Below, in pieces: positions 46,469 to 55,713 of a DNA stretch of 64,000 nt. Positions within the stretch are counted from its first letter, which is position 1. Each line of letters starts with the position of its first letter. Source of the DNA: Zobellia amurskyensis (lineage in GTDB: Bacteria; Bacteroidota; Bacteroidia; Flavobacteriales; Flavobacteriaceae); the NCBI RefSeq assembly GCF_009725985.1, contig NZ_RCNR01000014.1, positions 42,497 through 106,496 of the forward strand, in the 5' to 3' direction. The notes below the pieces were generated by a model, which saw only the letters and a program-made list of their open reading frames with translations, was not told the origin of the DNA and did not search any database. The position numbers were made by a program, and so were the translations under genes.

Positions 46469-48712
46469 CTATTTTAACCAGGACCTAATCAGGACCGGTA
46501 ATAAGAGTAGGTCTAAGACTAACGCAGTTAAAAGTGTTACGCTTACTAACAAACCAATGGTTACGCTTGGTGCGTGGGCAGAGAATAATAATATCAGAAA
46601 GCCAAAGAATAAGGTCAGGGTTGTAATGATCAGTGCCCTGCCAGTTTCTGAGAAAGTTATTTGGAGAGCTTCTTCTTTGTCTAAACCTTTATCTCTACAT
46701 AATTTGTATCTCCCTAAGAAGTGAATGGTATCATCTACCGCAATGCCAAAAACAATGGCGAAAACCACTGAAATTGTAGATTCTAAGGGAATGTTCAAAT
46801 AACCGAGCAAGGCACCTGCAAACAATAGAGGAACCAAGTTGGGCAGTAATGAAATAAGTAACAGTTTAAGATTCCTAAAAAGTAACGCCATAATGAGTGC
46901 TACTATAAACAAGCCTGCTAAAAGCCCTGTTATTAAGCTGTCCTGTATGTAATATGAGTTCTTGTCCAAGAGAACGCCGCTTCCCGTTAGTTTAAATTTT
47001 ACTTGAGTCGAGTCCGTTTGTGCGGCTGTAAAATTGTCAAACCTTTTGTAGAGCTCATTTAAAGTGTCTGTACCAACATCTAATACTCTAGCCTTTATTC
47101 TAGCCTTTGTTTCGTTTTCATTTACAAATTTCGCGTATTGTTTACGAGCCATTTTTTTAATGTCTACTTTATAGCTTTCAAATGTTTTTTCATCTTCGGG
47201 GAGTGTGAAAAAATCCGTTTTATTTAAATTATGGGCTTTGTTCAGGGCCTTGTAGAACGTAGACACAGATTGGATATTCCGTATAGGCGACTCTCCTTTT
47301 AATTGTTGTTCCGCTAATTCTATTTGTTTGATTATTTCAAAATCGGATATTTTGCTTTTGCCTTGGGTCATGACGGCAACTTCCAATGGCCTGAATCCGG
47401 AATAATGATCCTGAAAGAATTTAAAATCTGCGGCAATCGGGCTGTTGGTCGGTAGACTTTCTTTTATTTGATAGTTAGTGTCTATTTTGGTAACTCCAAA
47501 AGCGCAGGCAAAAGTGAACAAAAAGCTAATGTACAGTATAGGCTTGTGTCTTTTTTTTGTAAAATTGTTTATCCCTGAAAGAAGTTTGGGCCATTTAGTC
47601 GAAACTGTTTTCTTAGGTAATAACAGTTCTTTTTTTGGTAATAGTATGAGTGCGCTTGTTAGAAAAATTACGGTAAAGAAGGCGGTTAAAACTCCTAAAG
47701 CTGCATTTATACCAAAGTCACTTATACTGCTGGACTTTGAGGTTAAGAGCGACGCGAATCCTATGGCCGTGGTCGCAGAGGTTAAAAGGGTAGAGGTGCC
47801 AACTTCTTTAAGTGTAGACCAAAGGGCATTTTCTTTTGAAAGACCAGTCTTAAGTTTATTTAAATAATCGTCTACAATGTGTATAACGTCAGAGGTGCCA
47901 ACAATGAGCATTAAAATAGGATAGAAAGCCGCCATTGCATTCAGTTCCTTTCCTAAAACGGACAACAGCCCTAAAAATAGTAAAAGAGCTATGGTTATAG
48001 AAAATAGTGCAATGAAAACAATCAGAACCTTACGGTATATTAGCAACAAAACAATGAATATCAAAAGTATGGAGGCTATACTGGTAACGATAACCTCGTG
48101 TTTTTGCATAGCTACCAATGCTTCGTAAAAATAGGTTCGACCTAAAAGATGATAATTAGTTAGTTCATGTTTTTTCAGCAATGCCCTAACTTGGGTCAAT
48201 AGAATGATACTTTGTTCGTAGTCTAGTTTGTTTTCCGTTTCTAATGCTAGTACTAATGAAGTTGCTTTCTCATCTATTAGGGCGTTCACGTATAAATTGT
48301 CTTCCCTTATTTTAGCTAGATCAGATGTGTACTTAGTGGAATCGTTCAAGTGTATAATAGGAAGCTTGGTATAGCCAAACGAGGTCTTTAACGGGTAGAA
48401 AAGCGTTGTAAGCGATTGTGATTCAGTTACGAAAGGTAGTTGCCGGGCTTCTTTGGAGAGCGCATCGAACCGTTGCAAAAAATCTTGATTAAAAACGGTG
48501 GATTCATTTTCTACGGCAATAAGCAGAAAATTATCGTCAGTACCGAATTCCTCAATAAATTCATTATAAAAAACAAGGTCAGGGTCACCTTCAGGGAAAA
48601 ACTGACTAAAATCAAAGGAGAATTTTAAATTACTCAATGACATTACCGCGAATACGCTCAGAATACCAAAAATTACGAGGACGGTTTTCTTTAAAGCAAG
48701 TATTTTATGCAT
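46469..48712 (-). CDS. MMPL/RND-family exporter
   Basis: A 747-residue membrane protein with the RND layout of two halves: one helix then a periplasmic domain, then a five-helix bundle, repeated. The first bundle includes AMAAFYPILMLIVGTSDVIHIVDDYLN and the second SVVFAIVFGIAVDDTIHFLGRYK. Both conserved Asp-containing helix-4 motifs (GTSD and AVDD) are present. It groups with hopanoid- or lipid-type RND exporters by size and motifs. No periplasmic adaptor is nearby. Confidence 0.88.
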   Translation of the reverse strand: MHKILALKKTVLVIFGILSVFAVMSLSNLKFSFDFSQFFPEGDPDLVFYNEFIEEFGTDDNFLLIAVENESTVFNQDFLQRFDALSKEARQLPFVTESQSLTTLFYPLKTSFGYTKLPIIHLNDSTKYTSDLAKIREDNLYVNALIDEKATSLVLALETENKLDYEQSIILLTQVRALLKKHELTNYHLLGRTYFYEALVAMQKHEVIVTSIASILLIFIVLLLIYRKVLIVFIALFSITIALLLFLGLLSVLGKELNAMAAFYPILMLIVGTSDVIHIVDDYLNKLKTGLSKENALWSTLKEVGTSTLLTSATTAIGFASLLTSKSSSISDFGINAALGVLTAFFTVIFLTSALILLPKKELLLPKKTVSTKWPKLLSGINNFTKKRHKPILYISFLFTFACAFGVTKIDTNYQIKESLPTNSPIAADFKFFQDHYSGFRPLEVAVMTQGKSKISDFEIIKQIELAEQQLKGESPIRNIQSVSTFYKALNKAHNLNKTDFFTLPEDEKTFESYKVDIKKMARKQYAKFVNENETKARIKARVLDVGTDTLNELYKRFDNFTAAQTDSTQVKFKLTGSGVLLDKNSYYIQDSLITGLLAGLFIVALIMALLFRNLKLLLISLLPNLVPLLFAGALLGYLNIPLESTISVVFAIVFGIAVDDTIHFLGRYKLCRDKGLDKEEALQITFSETGRALIITTLTLFFGFLILLFSAHAPSVTIGLLVSVTLLTALVLDLLLLPVLIRSWLK

Positions 48713-48806
48713 ATGGAATATAGGTTCTTCAAATACAGTGCTAAATTACCCCATCATAAACGATTATCCGTTATTTTTAAAAACTTAAGGTACTTTAAAA
48801 CAAAGA

Positions 48807-49907
48807 ATGACCAACTTAAACAGAATATTTCCGCTAGTATTGTTATGCTTTTGTATGAGTTCAATAACAGCTCAAAAGAAAGCGAACACTAGTCAAGACT
48901 CCATTGTTAAGCACTTAAAAATCTCGGCATTTCCCGTCGCTTTTTACACACCGGAAACCGCTTTTGGCTTTGGGGGTATAGGGATTGCCAATTTTTGGCT
49001 AAAAAATGAAAAAAGGGAAACCAGGCCTTCATCGGTACAGTTGGGCATTAGCTATACCACTAAGAGTCAATTCTTGCTTTACATGCCTTTTGAGTTCTAC
49101 AAGGATGAAGAAAAATGGCGAGTTTTAGGTGAATTGGGATTCTACAAATATTTCTATAATTTTTATGGAGTTGGGATAGATAGTAAAGAAGAGGATGAGG
49201 AAACTTATGAAGTTACTTTTCCAAGGGCACGCCTCGCTTTAATGCGTGAGGTTTGGCCTAATCTTTCTCTAGGATTGGGGTATGAGTTTGATAACTTCAG
49301 TAGTTTAAGAATAGAGGATGGTGGTGTTTTAGAAGCGTCCGATGTACCTGGAAAACAGGATGGGACTATATCTAATATAGGCTTACAAGCTTTTTATGAT
49401 ACTAGGGATAATATCTTTTTTCCGACCAAAGGATTTTATATTCAAGCAAACGTATTTACTTCCAGTAAGATTTTGGGTTCTAGTTTTCAATATTCAAAAT
49501 TTGAGCTAGATAACCGTTTTTACCAGAAGGTTGGAAAAAAACAAGTGGTTGCCGCTAATGTATTTTTAGGGGGTAGCAGTAAGAGTACACCTTTTTATGA
49601 CCTATTCTACTTAGGCTCTAATAGAACTAGAGGTATCAATAACAGGAGGTTTCAGGATAATTCTGAGTTGAGTATGGCCTTGGAATATAGATTTCCTGTT
49701 GCAGGTAGGTTTGGCGGAGCAGTCTTTGGTTCAACGGGAACCGTAGCTCCCGCTTTCAAAGACCTTTTTTCCTCTGCATATAAAAATGCTGCAGGGATAG
49801 GGGTTCGTTATATCATTAATAAAAGAGACGGTGTTCGTATACGGGCAGATTACGGTATGTCTAGCGAAGGTGGAAATTTCTATTTTACCATAAAAGAAGC
49901 ATTTTAA
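48807..49907 (+). CDS. BamA/TamA-type outer membrane beta-barrel protein (surface antigen family)
   Basis: A 366-residue outer membrane protein with signal ending in SSITAQ. It lacks POTRA repeats and is a barrel of the surface-antigen kind: FYTPETAFGFGGIGIANFW at the start, YDTRDNIFFPTKGFYIQA mid-protein, and LGSNRTRGINNRRFQD near the C-terminal half, the equivalent of the conserved RGY/F region. Divergent from the RND exporter with 94 bases between, so a joint role in export of a lipid or similar compound is possible but inferred. Confidence 0.85.
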   Translation: MTNLNRIFPLVLLCFCMSSITAQKKANTSQDSIVKHLKISAFPVAFYTPETAFGFGGIGIANFWLKNEKRETRPSSVQLGISYTTKSQFLLYMPFEFYKDEEKWRVLGELGFYKYFYNFYGVGIDSKEEDEETYEVTFPRARLALMREVWPNLSLGLGYEFDNFSSLRIEDGGVLEASDVPGKQDGTISNIGLQAFYDTRDNIFFPTKGFYIQANVFTSSKILGSSFQYSKFELDNRFYQKVGKKQVVAANVFLGGSSKSTPFYDLFYLGSNRTRGINNRRFQDNSELSMALEYRFPVAGRFGGAVFGSTGTVAPAFKDLFSSAYKNAAGIGVRYIINKRDGVRIRADYGMSSEGGNFYFTIKEAF

Positions 49908-49916
49908 GCAAGTTGC

Positions 49917-50705
49917 TTAAAGATCGGTCCAATTATCTAAATCTAGCGTCCAGTCATAACTTTTATAGTTCAGGTCAATGTTTTTGGTAGTCGGAATAAT
50001 ATCAAATTCTTTTAAAATATCCTTTACACCACTTTTGCAACCAAAATCACCTCTAAACCAGCTGAATAATGAAGTAACCGACACTTCTCCGGTTTCTTTA
50101 TTGTAGGTAGATGTTTTCTTTAAATACGCAGCTGTACCTTTGTTAAGTTGCTCATTTAACTTGTCCCCATTATAAATGGCAACAGGAGGGCAATCTTTTG
50201 CTCCACAGTTTAGGGCAAAATGAATCCTATAATCTCTATCATCCACTCTTAGTTTTCTTTCAAATTTATTCGGAAACCATTTTCTGATCATACCTAGACC
50301 TAATTTCCATTGCGATTTTCTGATAATTCCATGTTCTATTTTTTCAAAGGAAACAAGTCTGCCTGCAATGGGTAATTGTTCAGAGCTGAAAAATGTGCCT
50401 CGGTCATCATATTTTTCTGGATTTTCAGATAAGACCACTTGAATGTATGCGTTGTAAACATTAATCCAAAAAGCTAGTTTCTTTTCATCAGTATTTAACC
50501 CTTCCTCTAGCTCTTCTAACGTAGTATTATAGAGTTGTGCTCTTATCTCATTAGTATCCTGGTTATTACGTACACGAGATAAAAACGTTTCGGAGAACGT
50601 ATTTAGATTTAAAATCTTACTGTTATCCATTTGTCCATATGATGGGGAAATCCACGAAATTAGTATGAGTAAAATAAGGGGATATTTAAATCTGATTGCG
50701 TTCAT
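49917..50705 (-). CDS. Secreted DUF547 protein
   Basis: A 262-residue exported protein with signal ending in SPSYGQ. The DUF547 core is EKKLAFWINVYNAYIQ near 75-90 and IHFALNCGAKDCPPVAIYN, with two Cys, and FSWFRGDFG near the end. Its function is unknown in bacteria. It converges with the surface-antigen gene. Confidence 0.88.
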   Translation of the reverse strand: MNAIRFKYPLILLILISWISPSYGQMDNSKILNLNTFSETFLSRVRNNQDTNEIRAQLYNTTLEELEEGLNTDEKKLAFWINVYNAYIQVVLSENPEKYDDRGTFFSSEQLPIAGRLVSFEKIEHGIIRKSQWKLGLGMIRKWFPNKFERKLRVDDRDYRIHFALNCGAKDCPPVAIYNGDKLNEQLNKGTAAYLKKTSTYNKETGEVSVTSLFSWFRGDFGCKSGVKDILKEFDIIPTTKNIDLNYKSYDWTLDLDNWTDL

Positions 50706-50869
50706 GGGTCTTGTTTTAGAGTTGTAATATTGTTATCTACGTAAAAGTAGAAGCGGAGGTTTGGTCGATATTTTTTTGAAACCTTTCTTTTAAATTTACG
50801 TAGATGTGGTTTGTAGGAGCAACTTTATTGAATAATAAATTAGCACTTAAAAGACCTTTAAAACACACT

Positions 50870-51568
50870 ATGATTTCTATTGTTATACCTGCTCATAATG
50901 AAAGGCACAACCTTTCAAAATTACTGCCAACACTTCATCTTGATAAAAGTGAGGGTATTGTAGTGCTTTCTTGCGATAGTATAGATAATTCTGAAAGCTT
51001 GGAGACCCCAACCAATATAAAGTTTGTTAGATGTAAAGAAAAGGGCAGGGCTGTTCAAATGAATACAGGTGCCTCGGTAGCGTTAGGCGATGTTCTCGTG
51101 TTTTTGCATGCAGATGTAAAGCCGCCTACATCATTTTTACATGATATAGAAAACGCTTTTGATGAAGGCTACGAGGCAGGTTTTTTTTCGTACCGGTTTG
51201 ATAAAAACAGTTTTTGGTTGAATATAAATGCTTCGTTTACGGCTAAGGATGGTATTTTTACCGGAGGAGGGGACCAATGTCTGTTTATTAAAAAAAGCAC
51301 TTTTGAAAACCTTGGAAAATTTAACGAGGAGCAGGCTCTAATGGAAGATTTTGAGTTTTTCAAGCGAATGAAAAAAAATAAAATACCTTATAAAATCATT
51401 AATAACGATTTGATTGTTTCCGCTAGAAAGTATGAGAGTAATTCCTATCTACGCGTAAATCTCACTAATCTATTACTTGTGGTTCTGTTTAAAATGGGCC
51501 TTTCATCGGAAAAATTGAAATCAATTCATAATAAACTCCTTAGAATGCCCTATCAACACAACGCATAA
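50870..51568 (+). CDS. TIGR04283-type family 2 glycosyltransferase
   Basis: A 232-residue GT-A glycosyltransferase. The ATG at 50870 begins MISIVIPAHNERHNL, the family start; an upstream ATG at 50804 would add 22 odd residues. GRAVQMNTGA and FLHADVKPP are the family signature, and MEDFEFFKRMKK gives the ED catalytic motif. The nearest described group is TIGR04283, linked in some genomes to arsenosugar biosynthesis. The next gene is 11 bases away, but no arsenic methyltransferase or radical SAM partner is in the window. Confidence 0.85.
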   Translation: MISIVIPAHNERHNLSKLLPTLHLDKSEGIVVLSCDSIDNSESLETPTNIKFVRCKEKGRAVQMNTGASVALGDVLVFLHADVKPPTSFLHDIENAFDEGYEAGFFSYRFDKNSFWLNINASFTAKDGIFTGGGDQCLFIKKSTFENLGKFNEEQALMEDFEFFKRMKKNKIPYKIINNDLIVSARKYESNSYLRVNLTNLLLVVLFKMGLSSEKLKSIHNKLLRMPYQHNA

Positions 51569-51579
51569 TCGCTTTTTGA

Positions 51580-52626
51580 ATGCAAAAAATCATAAACGGA
51601 ATTCAGCAGATAGGTATTGGTGTTGCGGATGTAAAAACAGTTTTTAATTGGTACCGAACCCATTTGGGTTTTGATATCATGGTTTTTAATGATGTGGCCA
51701 CGGCAAATCTTATGACTCGGTACACTGCTGGTACGGCAGAGCAGCGCCAGGCAATTCTAGCTTTGAATATGAGTGGAGGAGGTGGTTTGGAGATTTGGCA
51801 GTTTAAAAATAGAAAACCAGAACCGCCTATGAATCCTGTTCAATTTGGCGATTTAGGTATTAATGCAATTAAAATCCGTTCAAGTAAAATAAAGGAGACA
51901 CATAAAGCACTTCTTAATGCTAATCTTACTGAACTTTCGGAGATTCTAAATGAAAATCATTTTTATTTTAAAGACCCATGGGGAAACCGAGTAGAGGTTG
52001 TTGAGGAGCATTATAGTTTTGTCAAGGACAATGGCAACTCGGGAGGAATTTTAGGCGTAATTATAGGGGTTTCCGATATGGATGCTTCAGTTTATTTCTA
52101 TAATAAATTGCTGGGGTATGATACGGCTTTAAGTGATGATTCCGGTGTTTCTGATGAATTGACCAATGGAGAAACACATACCTTTAGGAGAGTTTTACTT
52201 CAGCGAAGTAATCAGCAATCAGGAGGTTTTGGTCAATTATACGGTCCTTCTCAAATAGAATTGATACAAGCTTTAGATAGAGAGCCCAAGACTATATTTA
52301 AAGGTAGACTTTGGGGAGATTTAGGTTTTATTCATCTTTGTTTTGATGTGTCAGGTTTGGATGTATTACGTTTTGAGGCCGAAGAAGCGGGCCATTCTTT
52401 CACGGTAGACAGTGCCAATAGTTTTGATATGGGTGATGCCGCGGGTAGATTTGCTTATATGGAAGATCCGGACGGTACCTTAATTGAATTGGTGGAAACC
52501 CACCGGGTTCCTGTTTTTAAAAAGTTGGGTGTTTTTATCAATTTAAAAAAGAGAGACCCCCAAAAACCTTTGCCCAAGTGGATGGTTACGTTAATGTCAA
52601 TTCATAAAGTAAAGAAAGATATATAG
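51580..52626 (+). CDS. Double VOC-domain (glyoxalase-fold) protein
   Basis: A 348-residue protein with two vicinal-oxygen-chelate modules, one at about 5-145 (GIQQIGIGVADVKTVFNWYRTHLGF, DPWGNRVEVVEEH) and one at about 155-310 (GVIIGVSDMDASVYFYNKLLGYD, DPDGTLIELVE). The second has a fuller metal-ligand set (LCFDV and the terminal Glu). The reaction is not known. It lies 11 bases after the glycosyltransferase and ends at a bidirectional terminator. Confidence 0.82.
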   Translation: MQKIINGIQQIGIGVADVKTVFNWYRTHLGFDIMVFNDVATANLMTRYTAGTAEQRQAILALNMSGGGGLEIWQFKNRKPEPPMNPVQFGDLGINAIKIRSSKIKETHKALLNANLTELSEILNENHFYFKDPWGNRVEVVEEHYSFVKDNGNSGGILGVIIGVSDMDASVYFYNKLLGYDTALSDDSGVSDELTNGETHTFRRVLLQRSNQQSGGFGQLYGPSQIELIQALDREPKTIFKGRLWGDLGFIHLCFDVSGLDVLRFEAEEAGHSFTVDSANSFDMGDAAGRFAYMEDPDGTLIELVETHRVPVFKKLGVFINLKKRDPQKPLPKWMVTLMSIHKVKKDI

Positions 52627-52663
52627 TCCAGTTTTGTTTCCGGCAGACCAAAATGCATAAATA

Positions 52664-52697
52664 AAAAGAGCTTTACAGTTAACTGTAAAGCTCTTTT
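52664..52697. terminator. Bidirectional terminator between VOC and anti-sigma genes
   Basis: A perfect 34-base palindrome (AAAAGAGCTTTACAGTT with AACTGTAAAGCTCTTTT) with A and T runs on both strands. Confidence 0.9.
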
Positions 52698-52716
52698 AAG
52701 TTTAAGTGATAATTAT

Positions 52717-53520
52717 TTATGAAGAAGCAACTGCCCCTAAGGTATATAGTTGTTCTAAATTTGGTGATTCACTTCCGCCTGCAGGTTCAAGTGTAATACC
52801 AAAAGCTTCTGTTTGATTTGGATTGTCCAAAGTAAAAATTTTGTTTTCGTCTTCGGTAAAATCTTCCAGAAGTCCCATACTCGTTGGGGTAAGCGGGTCT
52901 AGCTTAAGAGACCATACTTGGTAAACCATGCCATCCGGTGGTTCCGGTAATCCTTGCGCATCTATGTAGACCTTGTCTTCTTTCTTGTTCCAATACGCTT
53001 TTGCGTATGAAGTAGGAGAGACCTCTTGTCCGCCTAACGGTGTAAGGGTAATATCTTTATCTCTTAAGTTGTTAAGCAGTTCATTGGTGCTGGACAATGA
53101 CCCGCGTGCTTCAAAAATCTGTTGTTCCAAGATTTGCTTCTGCTGTTCAACAACATTAATATCTGATTTAAGTTGTGTGTTTTCATTGTAGAACCACGCA
53201 ACACCAACTCCCAATAAAATGGCAGCGGCCCAACCTGTATAAGTACTCCAATTAGATTTTTCTTTAGGAAACTGAACGACTTTAGTGTCTTTTCTCTCTC
53301 CAATACGAACTTTAACGTCATCAAACCCTTTTCTTTTAGCCAACTTTGGAGCAACTGATTTGGTCAACTCCAATATAGATGCCTCTATAGCCAAAATCTC
53401 TTCTCTTATTTCAGGATACTCACGAGCATACTGAAATACTTCCATATTTTGTTCTTCCGTGAGCGTTCCCGCCACGTAAAGTTCCAAAATTCCCGATGCT
53501 ATGTATTTGTCTACTTCCAT
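52717..53520 (-). CDS. Anti-sigma factor, RskA type
   Basis: A 267-residue anti-sigma factor. The ATG at 53520 starts MEVDKYIASGILELYVAGTL, a zinc-less anti-sigma region; the open frame extends 12 codons further up without similarity. A membrane helix is at about residues 92-110 (TGWAAAILLGVGVAWFY), and the extracytoplasmic RskA domain includes GMVYQVWSLKLDP and FGITLEPAGGS. Its start overlaps the sigma gene stop by 10 bases, so the two are coupled. Confidence 0.92.
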   Translation of the reverse strand: MEVDKYIASGILELYVAGTLTEEQNMEVFQYAREYPEIREEILAIEASILELTKSVAPKLAKRKGFDDVKVRIGERKDTKVVQFPKEKSNWSTYTGWAAAILLGVGVAWFYNENTQLKSDINVVEQQKQILEQQIFEARGSLSSTNELLNNLRDKDITLTPLGGQEVSPTSYAKAYWNKKEDKVYIDAQGLPEPPDGMVYQVWSLKLDPLTPTSMGLLEDFTEDENKIFTLDNPNQTEAFGITLEPAGGSESPNLEQLYTLGAVASS

Positions 53521-54059
53521 TCTAACGTAACATTTTTCCGTAATTGAGAAATACAACTTCTATTTCTTGTTTTTACGGTACCTAGTGGAATATCTAGTTC
53601 TTGAGATGCTTCTGTTTGGGTATATCCCTTAAAATAAAGCATTTCAATGATTTCGAGACATTTTTCCTTTAGGTTTAGTACTAATTTTTTTAGTGCGGAA
53701 GTATCTATCTCTTCTTTAGATTCATCAGTACTGTCCGCTCTATTCAAAATACCTACGAAGTAATCTGCGGACAGGTTCTTTTTTTGGTCTTTAAAGGATT
53801 TTGAGCGCACTTTATCGATAGCCGCATTCCGTGCTATGTTAAGAATCCATGTAAAAAAACGCCCTTTAGAAGGATTGTAGCTGTCTGAATTGTTCCAAAT
53901 TTTGGCAAAAACATCTTGCGAAATTTCTTCGGCCAAGCCTTTATCCTTTACAATCGTGTGGATAACGCCGCATATATTTTCCCAATACATATCGTAGAGC
54001 TTCTCAAAAGCAAGAATGTCTTTTTTTTGGAAGCGAACAACCAAGGTATCTAAATCCAT
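53511..54059 (-). CDS. ECF-type RNA polymerase sigma factor
   Basis: A 182-residue sigma-70 factor. Region 2 covers about 15-80 (YDMYWENICGVIHTIVKDKG, AEEISQDVFAKIWNN, FFTWILNIARNAAIDKVRS) and region 4 about 120-175 (YFKGYTQTEASQELDIPLGT, VKTRNRSCISQLR). It is controlled by the anti-sigma factor that overlaps it. Its regulon is not visible; the SodC and YceI genes upstream are nearby candidates only by position. Confidence 0.93.
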   Translation of the reverse strand: MDLDTLVVRFQKKDILAFEKLYDMYWENICGVIHTIVKDKGLAEEISQDVFAKIWNNSDSYNPSKGRFFTWILNIARNAAIDKVRSKSFKDQKKNLSADYFVGILNRADSTDESKEEIDTSALKKLVLNLKEKCLEIIEMLYFKGYTQTEASQELDIPLGTVKTRNRSCISQLRKNVTLEWK

Positions 54060-54085
54060 ATTTATAGTAGTTGAGTTAAAGATAG

Positions 54086-54112
54086 AAAAAACCGCTAGTG
54101 ATAGCGGTTTTT
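54086..54112 (-). terminator. Rho-independent terminator of sodC
   Basis: An 11-bp stem (AAAAACCGCTA with TAGCGGTTTTT) lies 22 bases after the sodC stop and upstream of the sigma factor gene. Confidence 0.88.
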
Positions 54113-54133
54113 AGTGTTAAAGTGTAATATAAT

Positions 54134-54745
54134 TTATTTGGTAATACCGGCACATCCTATTCTAGAACCGGCATCTCCACTTGGTTGAGAAGTGAAATCA
54201 TCTTGACCTTTATGAACTATAACAGACCTTCCAATAATGTTTTTAGTATCGTCATCACAACCTATACACCATTCGTCCGTAGAAAATTCTACGGTAGCGT
54301 TTCCATCTGCATCAGCTGTAAAATTACCTATATCACCTTTGTGGTAGCCTTCTTCAGCTCCCCATTTGCCATGTGGTTCGTCAGTAGGGTTCCAATGTCC
54401 ACCAGCAGATTTACCGTCACCTGAAGTACAGTCGGCATTTTCGTGCAAGTGAATGGCATGCGAGCCTTCTTCCAGTCCTTTAAAAACGGCTTTCATTTCT
54501 ACTTCTTCTTCGTCTTGTGAAAAAGTTATTTCTCCGCTCATGTTACTGTTGCTTTTAGATGTCATCATTACGGTTAATGTTTCTCCCATGACATCGTCCT
54601 TCATTTCGCGGACGTTAGTTTCCATTTGATCCACACTTTTATCTAGTCCATCTGTAGATGTGTCTGCTGCATTCTTTTTATTTTCTTTACAATTGATCAT
54701 TGTCATCGCAAGTATAGCTATAGCTCCTATTTTTATATTTTTCAT
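54134..54745 (-). CDS. sodC: Cu/Zn superoxide dismutase, lipoprotein
   Basis: A 203-residue lipoprotein (signal ending MTMINC, lipid Cys 19) that removes superoxide in the periplasm or on the cell surface. Copper ligands are H99, H101, H117 and H178; zinc ligands H117, H125, H135 and D138; the disulfide is C106/C198. An extra CxxC (C160, C163) in the insertion TDEWCIGCDDD is not part of the standard fold. A terminator follows; no other superoxide gene is close. Confidence 0.93.
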   Translation of the reverse strand: MKNIKIGAIAILAMTMINCKENKKNAADTSTDGLDKSVDQMETNVREMKDDVMGETLTVMMTSKSNSNMSGEITFSQDEEEVEMKAVFKGLEEGSHAIHLHENADCTSGDGKSAGGHWNPTDEPHGKWGAEEGYHKGDIGNFTADADGNATVEFSTDEWCIGCDDDTKNIIGRSVIVHKGQDDFTSQPSGDAGSRIGCAGITK

Positions 54746-54857
54746 TTTACTGATATTTTATGGTTTGGTTGAAATGTAATAAGAAATTAGGGCTCTTTCA
54801 ACTCTAATAATCGTATGCGGCACGATTCTTTTCTATTGCGTCAAAAAATGAAGGGCA

Positions 54858-54896
54858 TAAAAAATCCCCTTATCAAATGAGTGTTGATAAGAGGAT
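54858..54896 (-). terminator. Rho-independent terminator of the YceI gene
   Basis: On the minus strand a 13-bp stem with one mismatch (ATCCTCTTATCAA with TTGATAAGGGGAT) runs into six T. Confidence 0.8.
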
Positions 54897-54944
54897 AATT
54901 TTATAATATTCTAAAGGAAGGCTAAACACCTCCTTTTTTATTTT

Positions 54945-55583
54945 TTAGTTTTTCTGAAGTAGAACTTCTGCATGGACCGCTACTTCGTCCCATGTTTTAC
55001 TAACCCCGTCCTTGCCCGTATGTAAGGCTTCGCAGGCTTTGTTGATGGAAGCCACGGCGTCTAGGGCATCCCACTCTTCTAGATTCATAACACCGTCAAA
55101 AACTAGAGAGGTGTCAGAAACTGCTTTATGAGTCAAAGGAATAGTTGCAGTGTTACCGTTAAGTGTAACATGAATAGAGTAATTGTTATCTTCGGAAACA
55201 TTGAATACACCAGAAATAAGTTCAGTGTTCTCCATCACTCCAAAAAAGAATTCCAGAATTTTTGGGTCACGAGTGCCTGTAGCATCGTTGGTAAACAAGC
55301 TGCTTACGGGAATGCTGAATTCAGTTCCGTCCAAAGCTTCTAGGGCAGAAGCGCCTTCACCAGCTTTTGTAATATTGATTTTAGTGAATTTTCCGCCTAC
55401 AGGTAGTTTTTCAGTGGTTTTGTAGGCCGTAAAGCTAACCTTTGTAGAGTCTTGTATTAAGCTGTAAGCTGCCGTTTCAGCTTGTGCTTCCGTACTTTGT
55501 TCTTGGTTTTCTTTTTTAGCATCTTTACAGCTAAAAGCGCCAACTAACAGTAGTCCAAGGACTATCAATTTAATTTTTTTCAT
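54945..55583 (-). CDS. YceI-family lipoprotein
   Basis: A 212-residue lipoprotein. The ATG at 55583 begins MKKIKLIVLGLLLVGAFSC; a GTG two codons upstream is less likely. The mature domain has the YceI lipocalin-type pattern: DSTKVSFTAYKTTEKLPVGGKF, TEFSIPVSSLFTNDATGTRD and IPLTHKAVSDTS. YceI proteins bind isoprenoid-quinone-like ligands in the periplasm in some species. A promoter at 55612-55641 matches the Bacteroidetes consensus fully. Confidence 0.9.
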   Translation of the reverse strand: MKKIKLIVLGLLLVGAFSCKDAKKENQEQSTEAQAETAAYSLIQDSTKVSFTAYKTTEKLPVGGKFTKINITKAGEGASALEALDGTEFSIPVSSLFTNDATGTRDPKILEFFFGVMENTELISGVFNVSEDNNYSIHVTLNGNTATIPLTHKAVSDTSLVFDGVMNLEEWDALDAVASINKACEALHTGKDGVSKTWDEVAVHAEVLLQKN

Positions 55584-55611
55584 GTTCACTGTGAATTTTT
55601 AGGTTTGGCAT

Positions 55612-55641
55612 CAAAGTTAATCATTCTTACAGCGAAACCAA
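55612..55641 (-). promoter_or_regulatory. Full-consensus Bacteroidetes promoter of the YceI gene
   Basis: On the minus strand TTG (55639-55641), a 19-base spacer, and TAACTTTG (55612-55619) match the -33/-7 consensus exactly, with about 28 bases before the ATG. Confidence 0.7.
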
Positions 55642-55713
55642 GGTGAGATCAAGACGATTTTAACACATAAAAACCTATAGGAGATTCGTTTTTAAAAGAA
55701 GATTTATAATTGC

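Noticed and set aside
49903..49920. Palindrome across the converging stops of the surface-antigen and DUF547 genes
   Set aside because: Only a short stem with a three-base loop and no T run; too weak to call a terminator.
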